The translations under genes were made by a program, and so were the position numbers. The notes beneath the pieces are model-generated. The model did no database searches and was not told the origin of the DNA. It saw nothing but the letters and a program-made list of their open reading frames with translations. A stretch of 9,625 nt of DNA, from the NCBI GenBank assembly GCA_005789925.1, contig SXWG01000099.1:1-9625 (forward strand), given 5' to 3'. Below, piece after piece: positions 1 to 6,626 of this stretch (position 1 is its first letter; the number at the start of each line of letters is the position of its first letter). Source of the DNA: Actinomycetota bacterium (GTDB lineage Bacteria; Actinomycetota; Acidimicrobiia; Acidimicrobiales; Ilumatobacteraceae).

Positions 1-493
1 CATCGTTCAACAGATGACCGACTTTGAGTGCCGCGAACGTGATGGTGCGGTCAGCGAGCAACACTCCACCGTCACACGTGCCGATATTCGTGTTCAGCCC
101 ACTCGGAACATCGACGGCGAGCACGGGTACACCGAACACGAGCGGTGGCTCCCACGTTCCACGAAACCCTGTTCCGTACGCCGCATCGATGACGAGAGCC
201 GCGCGTTGCGAATCGATGACTTCATCGGCTGCATCGTCTGCAGCAATTACCTCGACAGCGGCTCCCCTGTCGCGAAGTCGGCGAGCAGCGACCTTGCCAT
301 CTGCGCCATTGCTGCCCTTCCCCGCGATGACCACGACCCGTTTGCCGTAGGCGCCGCCCAGCATGCGCAGCGCCGCGAATGCGACGGCCGCACCTGCACG
401 CTCAACCAACACTTCATGGCCATTGGCGCCGAGTGCAGCAATCTGCGCCTCGTCGGCATGACGCATCTGGCTGACGGTGACGACTGGAATCAC
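1..493 (-). CDS. nnr: NAD(P)HX epimerase domain of Nnr (YjeF_N), 5' part only
   Basis: The first 164 codons are present; the gene runs off the left edge. YjeF_N proteins epimerise damaged (hydrated) NAD(P)H. In most bacteria the same polypeptide continues into an ADP/ATP-dependent dehydratase, which would lie outside this window. Visible motifs are GKGSNGADG (residues 58-66, matching the family GPGNNGGDG nucleotide loop with one Gly replaced by Ala), VIDAAYGTGFRG (101-112), AVDVPSGL (126-133) and a TITFAALKVGH strand (150-160). The frame is the same as that of acpS, 36 nt downstream of its stop. The GTG start at 493 is chosen because VVTVSQMRHAD matches the usual N-terminus; its GGAGG lies directly against the GTG, so the start is less certain than the identity. 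Whether the dehydratase half is fused cannot be seen. Confidence 0.9.
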   Translation of the reverse strand, partial: MIPVVTVSQMRHADEAQIAALGANGHEVLVERAGAAVAFAALRMLGGAYGKRVVVIAGKGSNGADGKVAARRLRDRGAAVEVIAADDAADEVIDSQRAALVIDAAYGTGFRGTWEPPLVFGVPVLAVDVPSGLNTNIGTCDGGVLLADRTITFAALKVGHLLND

Positions 494-498
494 CCTCC
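494..498 (-). promoter_or_regulatory. Shine-Dalgarno GGAGG abutting the nnr GTG start
   Basis: On the minus strand GGAGG is followed immediately by GTG with no spacer. It is the only strong ribosome-binding motif in the 36-nt acpS-nnr gap. A normal spacing of 5-9 nt would point to codons 3-4 (CCA, GTC), which are not start codons. The next in-frame ATG is at 466, after conserved N-terminal residues. Initiation may therefore depend on coupling to the upstream acpS stop. Confidence 0.45.
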
Positions 499-529
499 AA
501 AGCGTACGGAGGAACCGAGCGGAAGGCTC

Positions 530-895
530 TCAGAGGGCGGCGACGACTGCCACTGCCACCGAATCGGTGTGGCTGATGGACACCATCCAACTCGACACGC
601 CGGCCTCGCGCGCCAATTCTTGAGCACGACCTTCGACATGCAGCACAGGTGCACCAGATTCGGCGCGGTCGACCCACACGTCGTGGAACCCGAACGCACC
701 GAGCCCCACACCGAGTGCTTTCATTGTTGCCTCACGCACTGCGAACCGAGCAGCAAGAGATCGCGGATCGTTAGCACGCTCGTCGAGACTCTCGAGCTCG
801 GTGGTCGTGAACAGGCGCTCTCGCATGCCGGGTCGTCTGTCGAGCAACGAACGAAATCGTTCGACGTCGACGGCGTCGATACCGATACCTCGCAT
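530..895 (-). CDS. acpS: Holo-[acyl-carrier-protein] synthase AcpS
   Basis: This 121-residue 4'-phosphopantetheinyl transferase moves the phosphopantetheine arm of CoA onto a serine of apo-ACP, activating fatty-acid synthesis. The length is normal for the family. The hallmark motifs are present: GIGIDAVDVERF (residues 3-14) with metal-binding Asp7, FTTTELE (29-35), LAARFAVREATMKALG (47-62) with metal-binding Glu55 and Lys59, and the C-terminal SISHTDSVAVAV strand (106-117). The usual AAKEA is AVREA here, a conservative Lys to Arg change. The ATG is only 5 nt after the glmS-like stop and has no clear Shine-Dalgarno sequence, so translation is probably coupled to the gene upstream. The acpS-nnr pair next to glmS is a common actinobacterial neighbourhood. 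Confidence 0.96.
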   Translation of the reverse strand: MRGIGIDAVDVERFRSLLDRRPGMRERLFTTTELESLDERANDPRSLAARFAVREATMKALGVGLGAFGFHDVWVDRAESGAPVLHVEGRAQELAREAGVSSWMVSISHTDSVAVAVVAAL

Positions 896-900
896 GACAG

Positions 901-3900
901 TTACTTCGTGCGCCAGTGATCTGCTGTCTCGGACACCGGCAGAATCAACAAGTCTGCGATGGAGATCTCGGCAAGCCGATCGTCGCGGAACGAGGCTTCC
1001 GTCTCTGTGACCCAGTCGACAAGGCGGTCATAGCGACGGTCGTAACCCTGCAACACGTTCTTCACAGCGGTCGCCGTCAACTTGTCGTGGAACGACACAT
1101 GGAGAAGCGTGAGACCAGTGGTCTGAGAACCCTTGATCTCAGGCACAAGAATCACCGTGCGACCGTCACTTCGCCCACGAGCTACCAACACTTCCTGTTC
1201 GCTCGCCACACGGCGCTTTGTTCCGACCAACGAGTTGCTGGAGTCGACACGCGACTTCAAGTCGCGAGCCATGCCACCCCGGTCGACAATCGAGATGGTG
1301 GCAGAGCCGGCAACCACGTCACCTTCGATGCGGTAACGCGTGTATCCGTTCACAGCGCTCACCGCACCATCGAGTGCGGCAAGAACTTTCATCGTTCCGT
1401 AGGAGAGGCGATCACGCGATGTGCCAGCGTCGATCACCGCGCGCACGAGTGCACGGTCAAGCAGACCTTCCTCACTTCGTGAGATTCTGACGGTGACGGT
1501 CTTGGCTTGGTGCTTAATTGCATCGATGGGTCGCGTCAATTCATCGATGCCGCGAGTGAGTGCAGAAACGAGGTCATCAAGAAGCACCTCTGGTGATGCC
1601 ACTCGACCGGTGTCACGCTGGTACGACTCAAGTGGTGACGATGCTGTGACCGTGCGCAGCAGCGACACGATGCGCACGGCAGTCGAGGCTTCGAGGTTGC
1701 CGTCGTACTGGCCGGTCTGCAGCGCATTGAAGAACGTCTGCATCGGTGTGACAATCGCATCGTGCACACGGGCAAGCGCATCGTCTGCTTGAGCACCGCG
1801 CTCCACCACATGTTCGATGGCCTCGCGAGCGGCTCGCAACGGACGAGCGAGAGAGTCGATGGCGAGCGCGGCTTCATAGCCGAACAAATGCCCGGCCATC
1901 GCTGACAGCACAAAGGCCAGGCTTGACTCCACGACCGGAACCGAAATCACGGCGCTCGCACTGTCAAATCGCGATTCACCTTCTGACGCGACGACGATCG
2001 GTAGAGCCTTGTGTGCCTTGTAGATGGCCACTTCTTTCGCCACATCGGTCGCCGTTCCGTCGGCAAGACCTGCAGCGCACACCAAGATCATCGGCTCGCA
2101 TGACAAGTCGATGTGCTTCTTGTCTTCGGTCACGTCACAAGAGATGGACTTGTAACAGAGCTCAGACAATTTGATGCGAACTTCATGCGCAGCAACCGTG
2201 TTCGGTCCATTCCCCACCACTGCCCAGTACCGGCGAGATGGAGCGAAGCGATGAGCAGCATCGGCGATGACGGGTCGCAGACTGATGACTTTTTCCATCG
2301 CCGCCGGCATGTCGCGCAGTGAACGGACGACGCGATCCGCGGCCTCGCGATTGACGTGACCTGAGGCTTCAGCAATTGCGCATGACAAGAGAGCACCCGC
2401 TGCGACTTGCGCATAGAAGGCTTTCGTGCTGGCCACACTCATCTCGACGTCGCGGCCATCAGATGTGTAAAGAACACCGTGAGCCTTGTTCGCCAATTCC
2501 GATCCGCGGCGATTCACGATCGCGATGACCGAGGCACCACGGTTCTTGAGCAAGTCCACGGTTCGATTGGTGTCGGTGGTCGTACCACTTTGGCTGACGG
2601 CCACGACCAATATGTCCGACATGTCTGTGCGCATGTCGAATCCCGACAGCTCGGTCGCGGTGAGTGCATCGACGTGGATGCGCCCGTCAGACACAGCTGA
2701 CAACACAGCGACCATCGATGTTCCGGCAACGGCTGCGGTGCCCTGCCCGATGACACGAACTCGCGTGATCGTGCCGTCTGCCAGTTTCTGACGAATGTCA
2801 TCGGGAAGTGTGTCCGTACCAAGGTCGGCGTGCATTCCTCCATCGCGCTCAACGATGCGACCACGCAGGGTCTTACGAAAACTGCGTGGCGCCTCGAGGA
2901 TCTCTTTCAACAGGAAGTGCGGAGCATCGCCGCGATTGATGTCACGTGTGGTGACTTCCGCAGTGACGACTGAATCTCCTGCAATTGGCAGTGCAGTTCC
3001 GTCATACGCCGACATGGTGAGACCGTCGAGGCTTCCTGCACCGTCGGCATCGAGCACCACGATCTGTCCACGGCTTGCTGGTTGGTCGGCATGCGCGAGT
3101 GCTTCGCCGTCCATACGCACGTATCGAATCGTCTCTTCGACCACGCCATAGGGCTCACTCGCCACGATGTAGCGATCCTCTGCAAGACCGATGCACAAAC
3201 CCTGCCCACTTCCATGGAGGGCGAGCAACATCGTGCTCGGCGAATCTGCGCTCACGAGACCGATTGCCACGGAACCTTCGAACGACGACACTGTCTTGCG
3301 GAACGCCTCGGTCAACTCGTTCTCTGCACGGAACCGCTGCACGAGAGCAGGGATGACTTTTGCATCGGTGGTGATGGGGTCAGCGAATTTGAGCGAGTGT
3401 CGCACTTTCAGATCGGCGTGGTTGTCGACGTCACCGTTCAGGACACCGATGGCCACCGTGGACGCTGAGTCGTCGTCTTCCTCGCTTGTGACGGGGTGCG
3501 CGTTCGGTTCGGAGATGATGCCGACACTCGCCCACCGCGTGTGACCGAGCACCGTCGTTCGCACGCCTGGCAGCGACAGTGCATGTCGCAACAACTCGTC
3601 GTCCATGACAGATGACCGCATCTTGCGCGTGTTGTCACCCAGCTCACCGATTTCAGCAGCGGCTTTGTAGACGAACACGAGCGAGCGGCCTTGAGCACGC
3701 ACACTGTTGTTGGTGAACAACGGGTCGCCGACACGTTCACGCAACATCGAAGCAATCGGTTCACTTGTGGGGTCGAGCGCATCGCCCCACACGATGACTC
3801 CGACACCCGCGGAGTCGCGGCCGCGCACCTCGAGTCGATCGAGAGCAGAGAGAGCCTGTTGAATGCTGAAGTATCCGCACAAGGCCCCCGACGATGCATG

Positions 3901-4293
3901 GCGACCAGCCAATGCATGCACGGCGTCAGCGGTGCGCAGACGATCACGACGCAATGACCACAACGGATCGCGCACCGCAGCGACAAGGGCGGCCTCGGCT
4001 TCGATGTGGGCAGGACGTCCCGTCAAGGAATCGATGCGACCGTCTTCCTCGGCGGCATAGGCGTCGAGTGCGTCGAGGCGCGATGTCATCGCCGCCACGA
4101 GCTCGTGGTTCCCGGCAAGTGCTTGCATTCCGGCGTCTCCGCGCAACAACTCGTCGACCGTGCGCAGATGTCGAGCGACTGTCGCATTGTCACCGCGCGC
4201 TGTGATAGCGGCGTCAAGCCCGGTCAGTACCTCATCACGATGTGGTACTGCGCGACCCGTCGGACGGGAGACGATGCCGATGATGCCGCACAT
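901..4293 (-). CDS. glmS: Oversized GlmS-like glutamine:fructose-6-phosphate aminotransferase (1130 aa)
   Basis: GlmS makes glucosamine-6-phosphate from fructose-6-phosphate and glutamine, the first step to UDP-GlcNAc. The N-terminus is MCGIIGIV, so removal of Met exposes the nucleophilic Cys. Other glutaminase landmarks are RGRDSAG (158-164), HTRWA (251-255, with the gating Trp254), LNG (285-287) and Asp310. The linker motif HFLLKEILEAP is at 459-469. SIS domain 1 has GQGTA (516-520), SQSGTTTDT (567-575) and SVASTKAF (619-626). SIS domain 2 has KLSELCY (709-715; Glu712 equals E. coli Glu488) and KKHIDL (725-730; His727 equals His504). The protein is nearly twice the usual 610 residues. Extra sequence lies at about 14-137 and 171-248 inside the glutaminase domain, and at about 815-920 after SIS2. 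It is followed by AKTVTV (930-935), which resembles the GlmS C-tail AKSVTV, and then a 195-residue unrecognised region. The ATG is 9 nt after glmM with no strong Shine-Dalgarno. Identity as a GlmS homologue is firm; that it performs the standard reaction is inference, supported by the adjacent glmM. Confidence 0.9.
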   Translation of the reverse strand: MCGIIGIVSRPTGRAVPHRDEVLTGLDAAITARGDNATVARHLRTVDELLRGDAGMQALAGNHELVAAMTSRLDALDAYAAEEDGRIDSLTGRPAHIEAEAALVAAVRDPLWSLRRDRLRTADAVHALAGRHASSGALCGYFSIQQALSALDRLEVRGRDSAGVGVIVWGDALDPTSEPIASMLRERVGDPLFTNNSVRAQGRSLVFVYKAAAEIGELGDNTRKMRSSVMDDELLRHALSLPGVRTTVLGHTRWASVGIISEPNAHPVTSEEDDDSASTVAIGVLNGDVDNHADLKVRHSLKFADPITTDAKVIPALVQRFRAENELTEAFRKTVSSFEGSVAIGLVSADSPSTMLLALHGSGQGLCIGLAEDRYIVASEPYGVVEETIRYVRMDGEALAHADQPASRGQIVVLDADGAGSLDGLTMSAYDGTALPIAGDSVVTAEVTTRDINRGDAPHFLLKEILEAPRSFRKTLRGRIVERDGGMHADLGTDTLPDDIRQKLADGTITRVRVIGQGTAAVAGTSMVAVLSAVSDGRIHVDALTATELSGFDMRTDMSDILVVAVSQSGTTTDTNRTVDLLKNRGASVIAIVNRRGSELANKAHGVLYTSDGRDVEMSVASTKAFYAQVAAGALLSCAIAEASGHVNREAADRVVRSLRDMPAAMEKVISLRPVIADAAHRFAPSRRYWAVVGNGPNTVAAHEVRIKLSELCYKSISCDVTEDKKHIDLSCEPMILVCAAGLADGTATDVAKEVAIYKAHKALPIVVASEGESRFDSASAVISVPVVESSLAFVLSAMAGHLFGYEAALAIDSLARPLRAAREAIEHVVERGAQADDALARVHDAIVTPMQTFFNALQTGQYDGNLEASTAVRIVSLLRTVTASSPLESYQRDTGRVASPEVLLDDLVSALTRGIDELTRPIDAIKHQAKTVTVRISRSEEGLLDRALVRAVIDAGTSRDRLSYGTMKVLAALDGAVSAVNGYTRYRIEGDVVAGSATISIVDRGGMARDLKSRVDSSNSLVGTKRRVASEQEVLVARGRSDGRTVILVPEIKGSQTTGLTLLHVSFHDKLTATAVKNVLQGYDRRYDRLVDWVTETEASFRDDRLAEISIADLLILPVSETADHWRTK

Positions 4294-4302
4294 AGTTCGA
4301 GA

Positions 4303-5625
4303 TTAGTGAGCCACATCTGCCGCACGGACGGCATCAGCGAGCGTCTCGGCCACTTCTCGCGCAAGTTCGGCTGTTTCAGCCTCGACCATGACGCGAATGA
4401 CCGGTTCGGTGCCCGAAGCACGAAGCAACACTCGCCCATTTCCCGCCAGCAGTCGTTCTGCCGTCGCCACTTGTTCTGCCAGCACGTCGGCTGGATCAGC
4501 AATCTTGTTGTTCGTACGAACATTGACAAGAACCTGCGGATAGGAGACCATCACGTCTCGCGACACCTGCAAGAAGTCTGACTTCGTACGTTGAAGTTGT
4601 TCAGCGAGCATGAGGCCAGCCAGTAATCCGTCACCTGTCGTGGCATGTGCCGCGTAGATGATGTGACCGCTTTGTTCACCACCCAACACCAGGTCACTTG
4701 TATCGAGTGCTTCGAGCACGTGCCTGTCACCAACGGGTGTCACCACCACTTCGATGTCATGTGACTGCATTGCCCGATGGAAACCGAGATTCGACATGAC
4801 GGTCACCGCGACAGATTTGTTTCTCAACAGACCACGCTGCGCTAGGTCGATGGCGGCGAGCGCGATGAGACGGTCGCCGTCGACGACGTCGCCACCAGCC
4901 GTGACACCGATGACTCGGTCACCGTCACCGTCGAAACTCAAGCCGAGATCGGCAGACACCGACGACATGTGACCCGCCAGTGCCTCGGGGTGCGTCGCAC
5001 CACATTCATCGTTGATATTTGTGCCGTCTGGTGATGCGTGCGTGATCTCGACTGCGGCCCCGACACGGGCAAAAACCTTGCCTGCGACCTCTGACATCGC
5101 CCCGTTCGCGCAGTCAAGTGCGACTGTCAGGCCGTTCAATCGACCTTCCCCGATGATCGACACACGGTGATCGATGTACTCGTCGAGCAAGTCACTTGCA
5201 GCGTGGACCGTCGCTTCAGGAATTCCCTGCTCTGCAGTGCTCATGGCGTGCCATTCACGTTCGATTTCGACTTGCTGTGCGTCGGACAACTTGGCTCCAC
5301 CAGTTGCGAACACCTTGATTCCGTTGTCTTTCCACGGATTGTGTGATGCGGTGATGGACACACCGACCCAGTCGTGTGTCTCGGCGATGAACGCGATTGC
5401 CGGTGTCGGTGCGACTCCAAGAAGATGCACCTCCACCCCTTCGGCAGTGATGCCTTGCACGAGTGCCGATTGAAGTGACGGTCCGCTTTGTCGAGTGTCA
5501 CGTCCGACGACAACCGCTGTCGGTGACAACACGCGAGCGATGGCACGGCCAAGATCGCGAACCGATTCGAGGGACAAGTCCTCGAACGCCGTGCCACGGA
5601 CACCGTCTGTTCCGAAGTGAAGCAT
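4303..5625 (-). CDS. glmM: Phosphoglucosamine mutase GlmM
   Basis: GlmM interconverts glucosamine-6-phosphate and glucosamine-1-phosphate, the step after GlmS in UDP-GlcNAc synthesis for peptidoglycan. The product has 440 residues, normal for the family. The four diagnostic loops of the alpha-D-phosphohexomutase family are all present: the phosphoserine loop TASHNP (92-97, with Ser94 as the phosphorylated residue), the Mg-binding DGDGDR (232-237), the sugar-specificity loop GGEQSGH (315-321) and the phosphate-binding RASGTEPVIRVMVE (402-415). The frame stays open to an ATG at 5655, but the ATG at 5625 places FGTDGVRG at residues 4-11, where GlmM proteins begin, and has a weak AAGG just upstream. 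It lies 47 nt after rpsI, with a stem-loop in that gap, and 9 nt before the glmS-like gene, so the two amino-sugar genes are almost certainly cotranscribed. Confidence 0.97.
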   Translation of the reverse strand: MLHFGTDGVRGTAFEDLSLESVRDLGRAIARVLSPTAVVVGRDTRQSGPSLQSALVQGITAEGVEVHLLGVAPTPAIAFIAETHDWVGVSITASHNPWKDNGIKVFATGGAKLSDAQQVEIEREWHAMSTAEQGIPEATVHAASDLLDEYIDHRVSIIGEGRLNGLTVALDCANGAMSEVAGKVFARVGAAVEITHASPDGTNINDECGATHPEALAGHMSSVSADLGLSFDGDGDRVIGVTAGGDVVDGDRLIALAAIDLAQRGLLRNKSVAVTVMSNLGFHRAMQSHDIEVVVTPVGDRHVLEALDTSDLVLGGEQSGHIIYAAHATTGDGLLAGLMLAEQLQRTKSDFLQVSRDVMVSYPQVLVNVRTNNKIADPADVLAEQVATAERLLAGNGRVLLRASGTEPVIRVMVEAETAELAREVAETLADAVRAADVAH

Positions 5626-5645
5626 GACCTTGGGTGTTGGAAAGT

Positions 5646-5664
5646 GCACGCACAAAGTGCGTGC
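5646..5664 (-). other. Perfect stem-loop between rpsI and glmM
   Basis: GCACGCAC (5646-5653) and GTGCGTGC (5657-5664) are perfectly complementary, giving an 8-bp stem with a 3-nt loop. It starts 8 nt after the rpsI stop and ends 20 nt before the glmM ATG. The minus-strand sequence after it is ACTTTCCAAC, without a real U-run, so it is not a standard intrinsic terminator. An attenuator, a processing or mRNA-stability element, or a palindromic protein-binding site are all possible. Confidence 0.55.
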
Positions 5665-5672
5665 GGCGCGGT

Positions 5673-6068
5673 TCAGCGCTTGGTGTACTGCGGAGCCTTA
5701 CGGGCCGTCTTGAGGCCGTACTTCTTGCTCTCCTTGCGACGCGAGTCGCGAGTGAGCAGTCCGGCCTTCTTCAGCGCCGGACGAGTCTCGGGATCCATCT
5801 CGACGAGCGAGCGAGCGATCGCCATGCGCAACGCGCCAGCCTGACCGTTTACGCCGCCACCGTAGATGTTCGCATCGACGTCGAAAGCGGTTTCGTTGTT
5901 CGTGACACGCAGTGCCTCGATGGCGACCATGCGTTGCGTCGGCGTGGTGAAGTACGCCTCGATTGCTCGACCGTTGACGGTGACCTTTCCGGAACCGGCG
6001 CGAACGTTCGCGCGTGCGACGGCTTCCTTACGGCGACCCGTTGTCTGTGTGAGCGGTGCAGTTGCCAC
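5673..6068 (-). CDS. rpsI: 30S ribosomal protein S9 (uS9)
   Basis: The product is a 131-residue small-subunit protein whose C-terminal tail reaches the P-site tRNA. The N-terminal GRRKEAVARANV (11-22), VNGRAIEAYF (31-40), the Gly-rich YGGGVNGQAGALR (69-81) and LTRDSRRKESKKYG (104-117) are characteristic, as is the terminal KAPQYTKR (124-131) with the invariant final Lys-Arg. The start is GTG, not ATG, at 6068. It is supported by a strong AAGGAG at 6075-6080 with a 6-nt spacer and by the homologous N-terminus. The gene lies 20 nt after rplM, its nearly universal partner; the two are cotranscribed in most bacteria. Confidence 0.98.
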   Translation of the reverse strand: MATAPLTQTTGRRKEAVARANVRAGSGKVTVNGRAIEAYFTTPTQRMVAIEALRVTNNETAFDVDANIYGGGVNGQAGALRMAIARSLVEMDPETRPALKKAGLLTRDSRRKESKKYGLKTARKAPQYTKR

Positions 6069-6074
6069 GAATGA

Positions 6075-6080
6075 CTCCTT
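6075..6080 (-). promoter_or_regulatory. Shine-Dalgarno that fixes the rpsI GTG start
   Basis: AAGGAG on the minus strand sits 6 nt before the GTG at 6068. There is no ATG nearby in this frame, so the site decides the start. Confidence 0.8.
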
Positions 6081-6088
6081 GAGATTGT

Positions 6089-6535
6089 TCAGCGAGCCTT
6101 GGCGGTGCTGACGTCGAACGGAACTGGGTTTTGCGGAGCATGCGGATGCGTGGCACCGGCATACACCTTGAGCTTCTTCACCATCTGGCGACCGAGAGGT
6201 CCCTTCGGCAACATGCCGGCGATGGAACGACGAATCGCATCGTCTGGCTTGCGTGCCAACAACTCTGCGTACGACTCGCTCTTCAAACCGCCGGGGTAAC
6301 CCGAGTAGGTGTAGACCATGCTCTTCTCGGCCTTGTTGGACGTCATGACGACCTTCGAGGCGTAGATGATGATGACATGGTCACCGGTGTCGATATGTGG
6401 CGCGAAGATCGGCTTGTGCTTGCCGCGGAGCAGACGGGCGGCTTCAGTGCAGATACGACCAAGCACCATGCCCTCGGCATCGATGATGTGCCAAGTGCGT
6501 GTGATGTCGCTCGGAGTGGGTGTGTAAGTGGCCAT
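6089..6535 (-). CDS. rplM: 50S ribosomal protein L13 (uL13)
   Basis: L13 is an early-assembling protein that binds 23S rRNA. The product has 148 residues, as usual. Family features are TWHIIDAEGMVLGRI (14-28), LLRGKHKP (35-42), GDHVIIIYASKV (51-62), and the signature RRSIAGMLPKGPLG followed by KKLKVYAGATHPH. The ATG at 6535 has an AAGGAA at 6541-6546 with a 5-nt spacer. It is the first gene after the longest gap in the window, where a candidate promoter and two leader hairpins lie. L13 is known to repress its own rplM-rpsI mRNA in E. coli; whether that applies here is not shown by the sequence. Confidence 0.98.
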   Translation of the reverse strand: MATYTPTPSDITRTWHIIDAEGMVLGRICTEAARLLRGKHKPIFAPHIDTGDHVIIIYASKVVMTSNKAEKSMVYTYSGYPGGLKSESYAELLARKPDDAIRRSIAGMLPKGPLGRQMVKKLKVYAGATHPHAPQNPVPFDVSTAKAR

Positions 6536-6551
6536 GGAACTTCCTTGACGA

Positions 6552-6568
6552 CGGCGGACGACCCGCCG
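6552..6568 (-). other. Leader hairpin 2, next to the rplM ribosome-binding site
   Basis: CGGCGG (6552-6557) pairs with CCGCCG (6563-6568) around a 5-nt loop. It ends 5 nt before the AAGGAA of rplM, close enough to affect ribosome access. With the hairpin at 6574-6587 it forms a two-stem leader downstream of the candidate promoter. Confidence 0.45.
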
Positions 6569-6573
6569 GCTGA

Positions 6574-6587
6574 CCGGTTTGCACCGG
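6574..6587 (-). other. Leader hairpin 1 with a GCAA (GNRA) tetraloop
   Basis: In the minus-strand RNA, CCGGU and ACCGG form a 5-bp stem closed by GCAA, a GNRA tetraloop. It would lie at the very 5' end of an rplM transcript starting near 6590. Function unknown; control by a ribosomal protein is conceivable. Confidence 0.45.
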
Positions 6588-6596
6588 AACCTCGAA

Positions 6597-6626
6597 AGGA
6601 TACGGGTCGGGTCGGCCGGCCTACAA
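6597..6626 (-). promoter_or_regulatory. Candidate sigma-70-type promoter for rplM-rpsI-glmM-glmS
   Basis: On the minus strand TTGTAG (6621-6626) and TATCCT (6597-6602) are separated by 18 nt. The -10 fits the actinobacterial TAnnnT pattern; the -35 keeps only the TTG core. A start near 6590 would give a leader of about 55 nt. It is the only sizeable gap in the window and no convincing terminator follows truA, so read-through from the alpha operon may add to expression. Confidence 0.4.

Noticed and set aside
14..919. A 301-codon open frame on the plus strand across nnr and acpS.
   Set aside because: It lies antisense to two confidently identified genes, has no recognisable domain and has a His/Arg/Cys-rich composition typical of a shadow frame in GC-rich DNA.
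1800..1851. Loss of the catalytic C-tail lysine (Arg823 in its place), implying a dead enzyme.
   Set aside because: A better match to the tail pattern, AKTVTV with Lys931, is found downstream, so displacement is the more likely reading.
901..4293. Frameshift, gene fusion or assembly artefact as the cause of the long GlmS.
   Set aside because: The GlmS motifs occur in correct order in one frame, with the extra segments interleaved between them rather than added as one block, and no change in base composition was noticed.
4294..4302. Possible glmS ribozyme or riboswitch before the glmS-like gene.
   Set aside because: Only 9 nt separate glmM from this gene, far too short for the ribozyme known from Firmicutes.
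4006..4581. A 191-codon plus-strand frame over the glmM-glmS junction.
   Set aside because: It is antisense to the ends of two real genes and its composition is that of a shadow frame.
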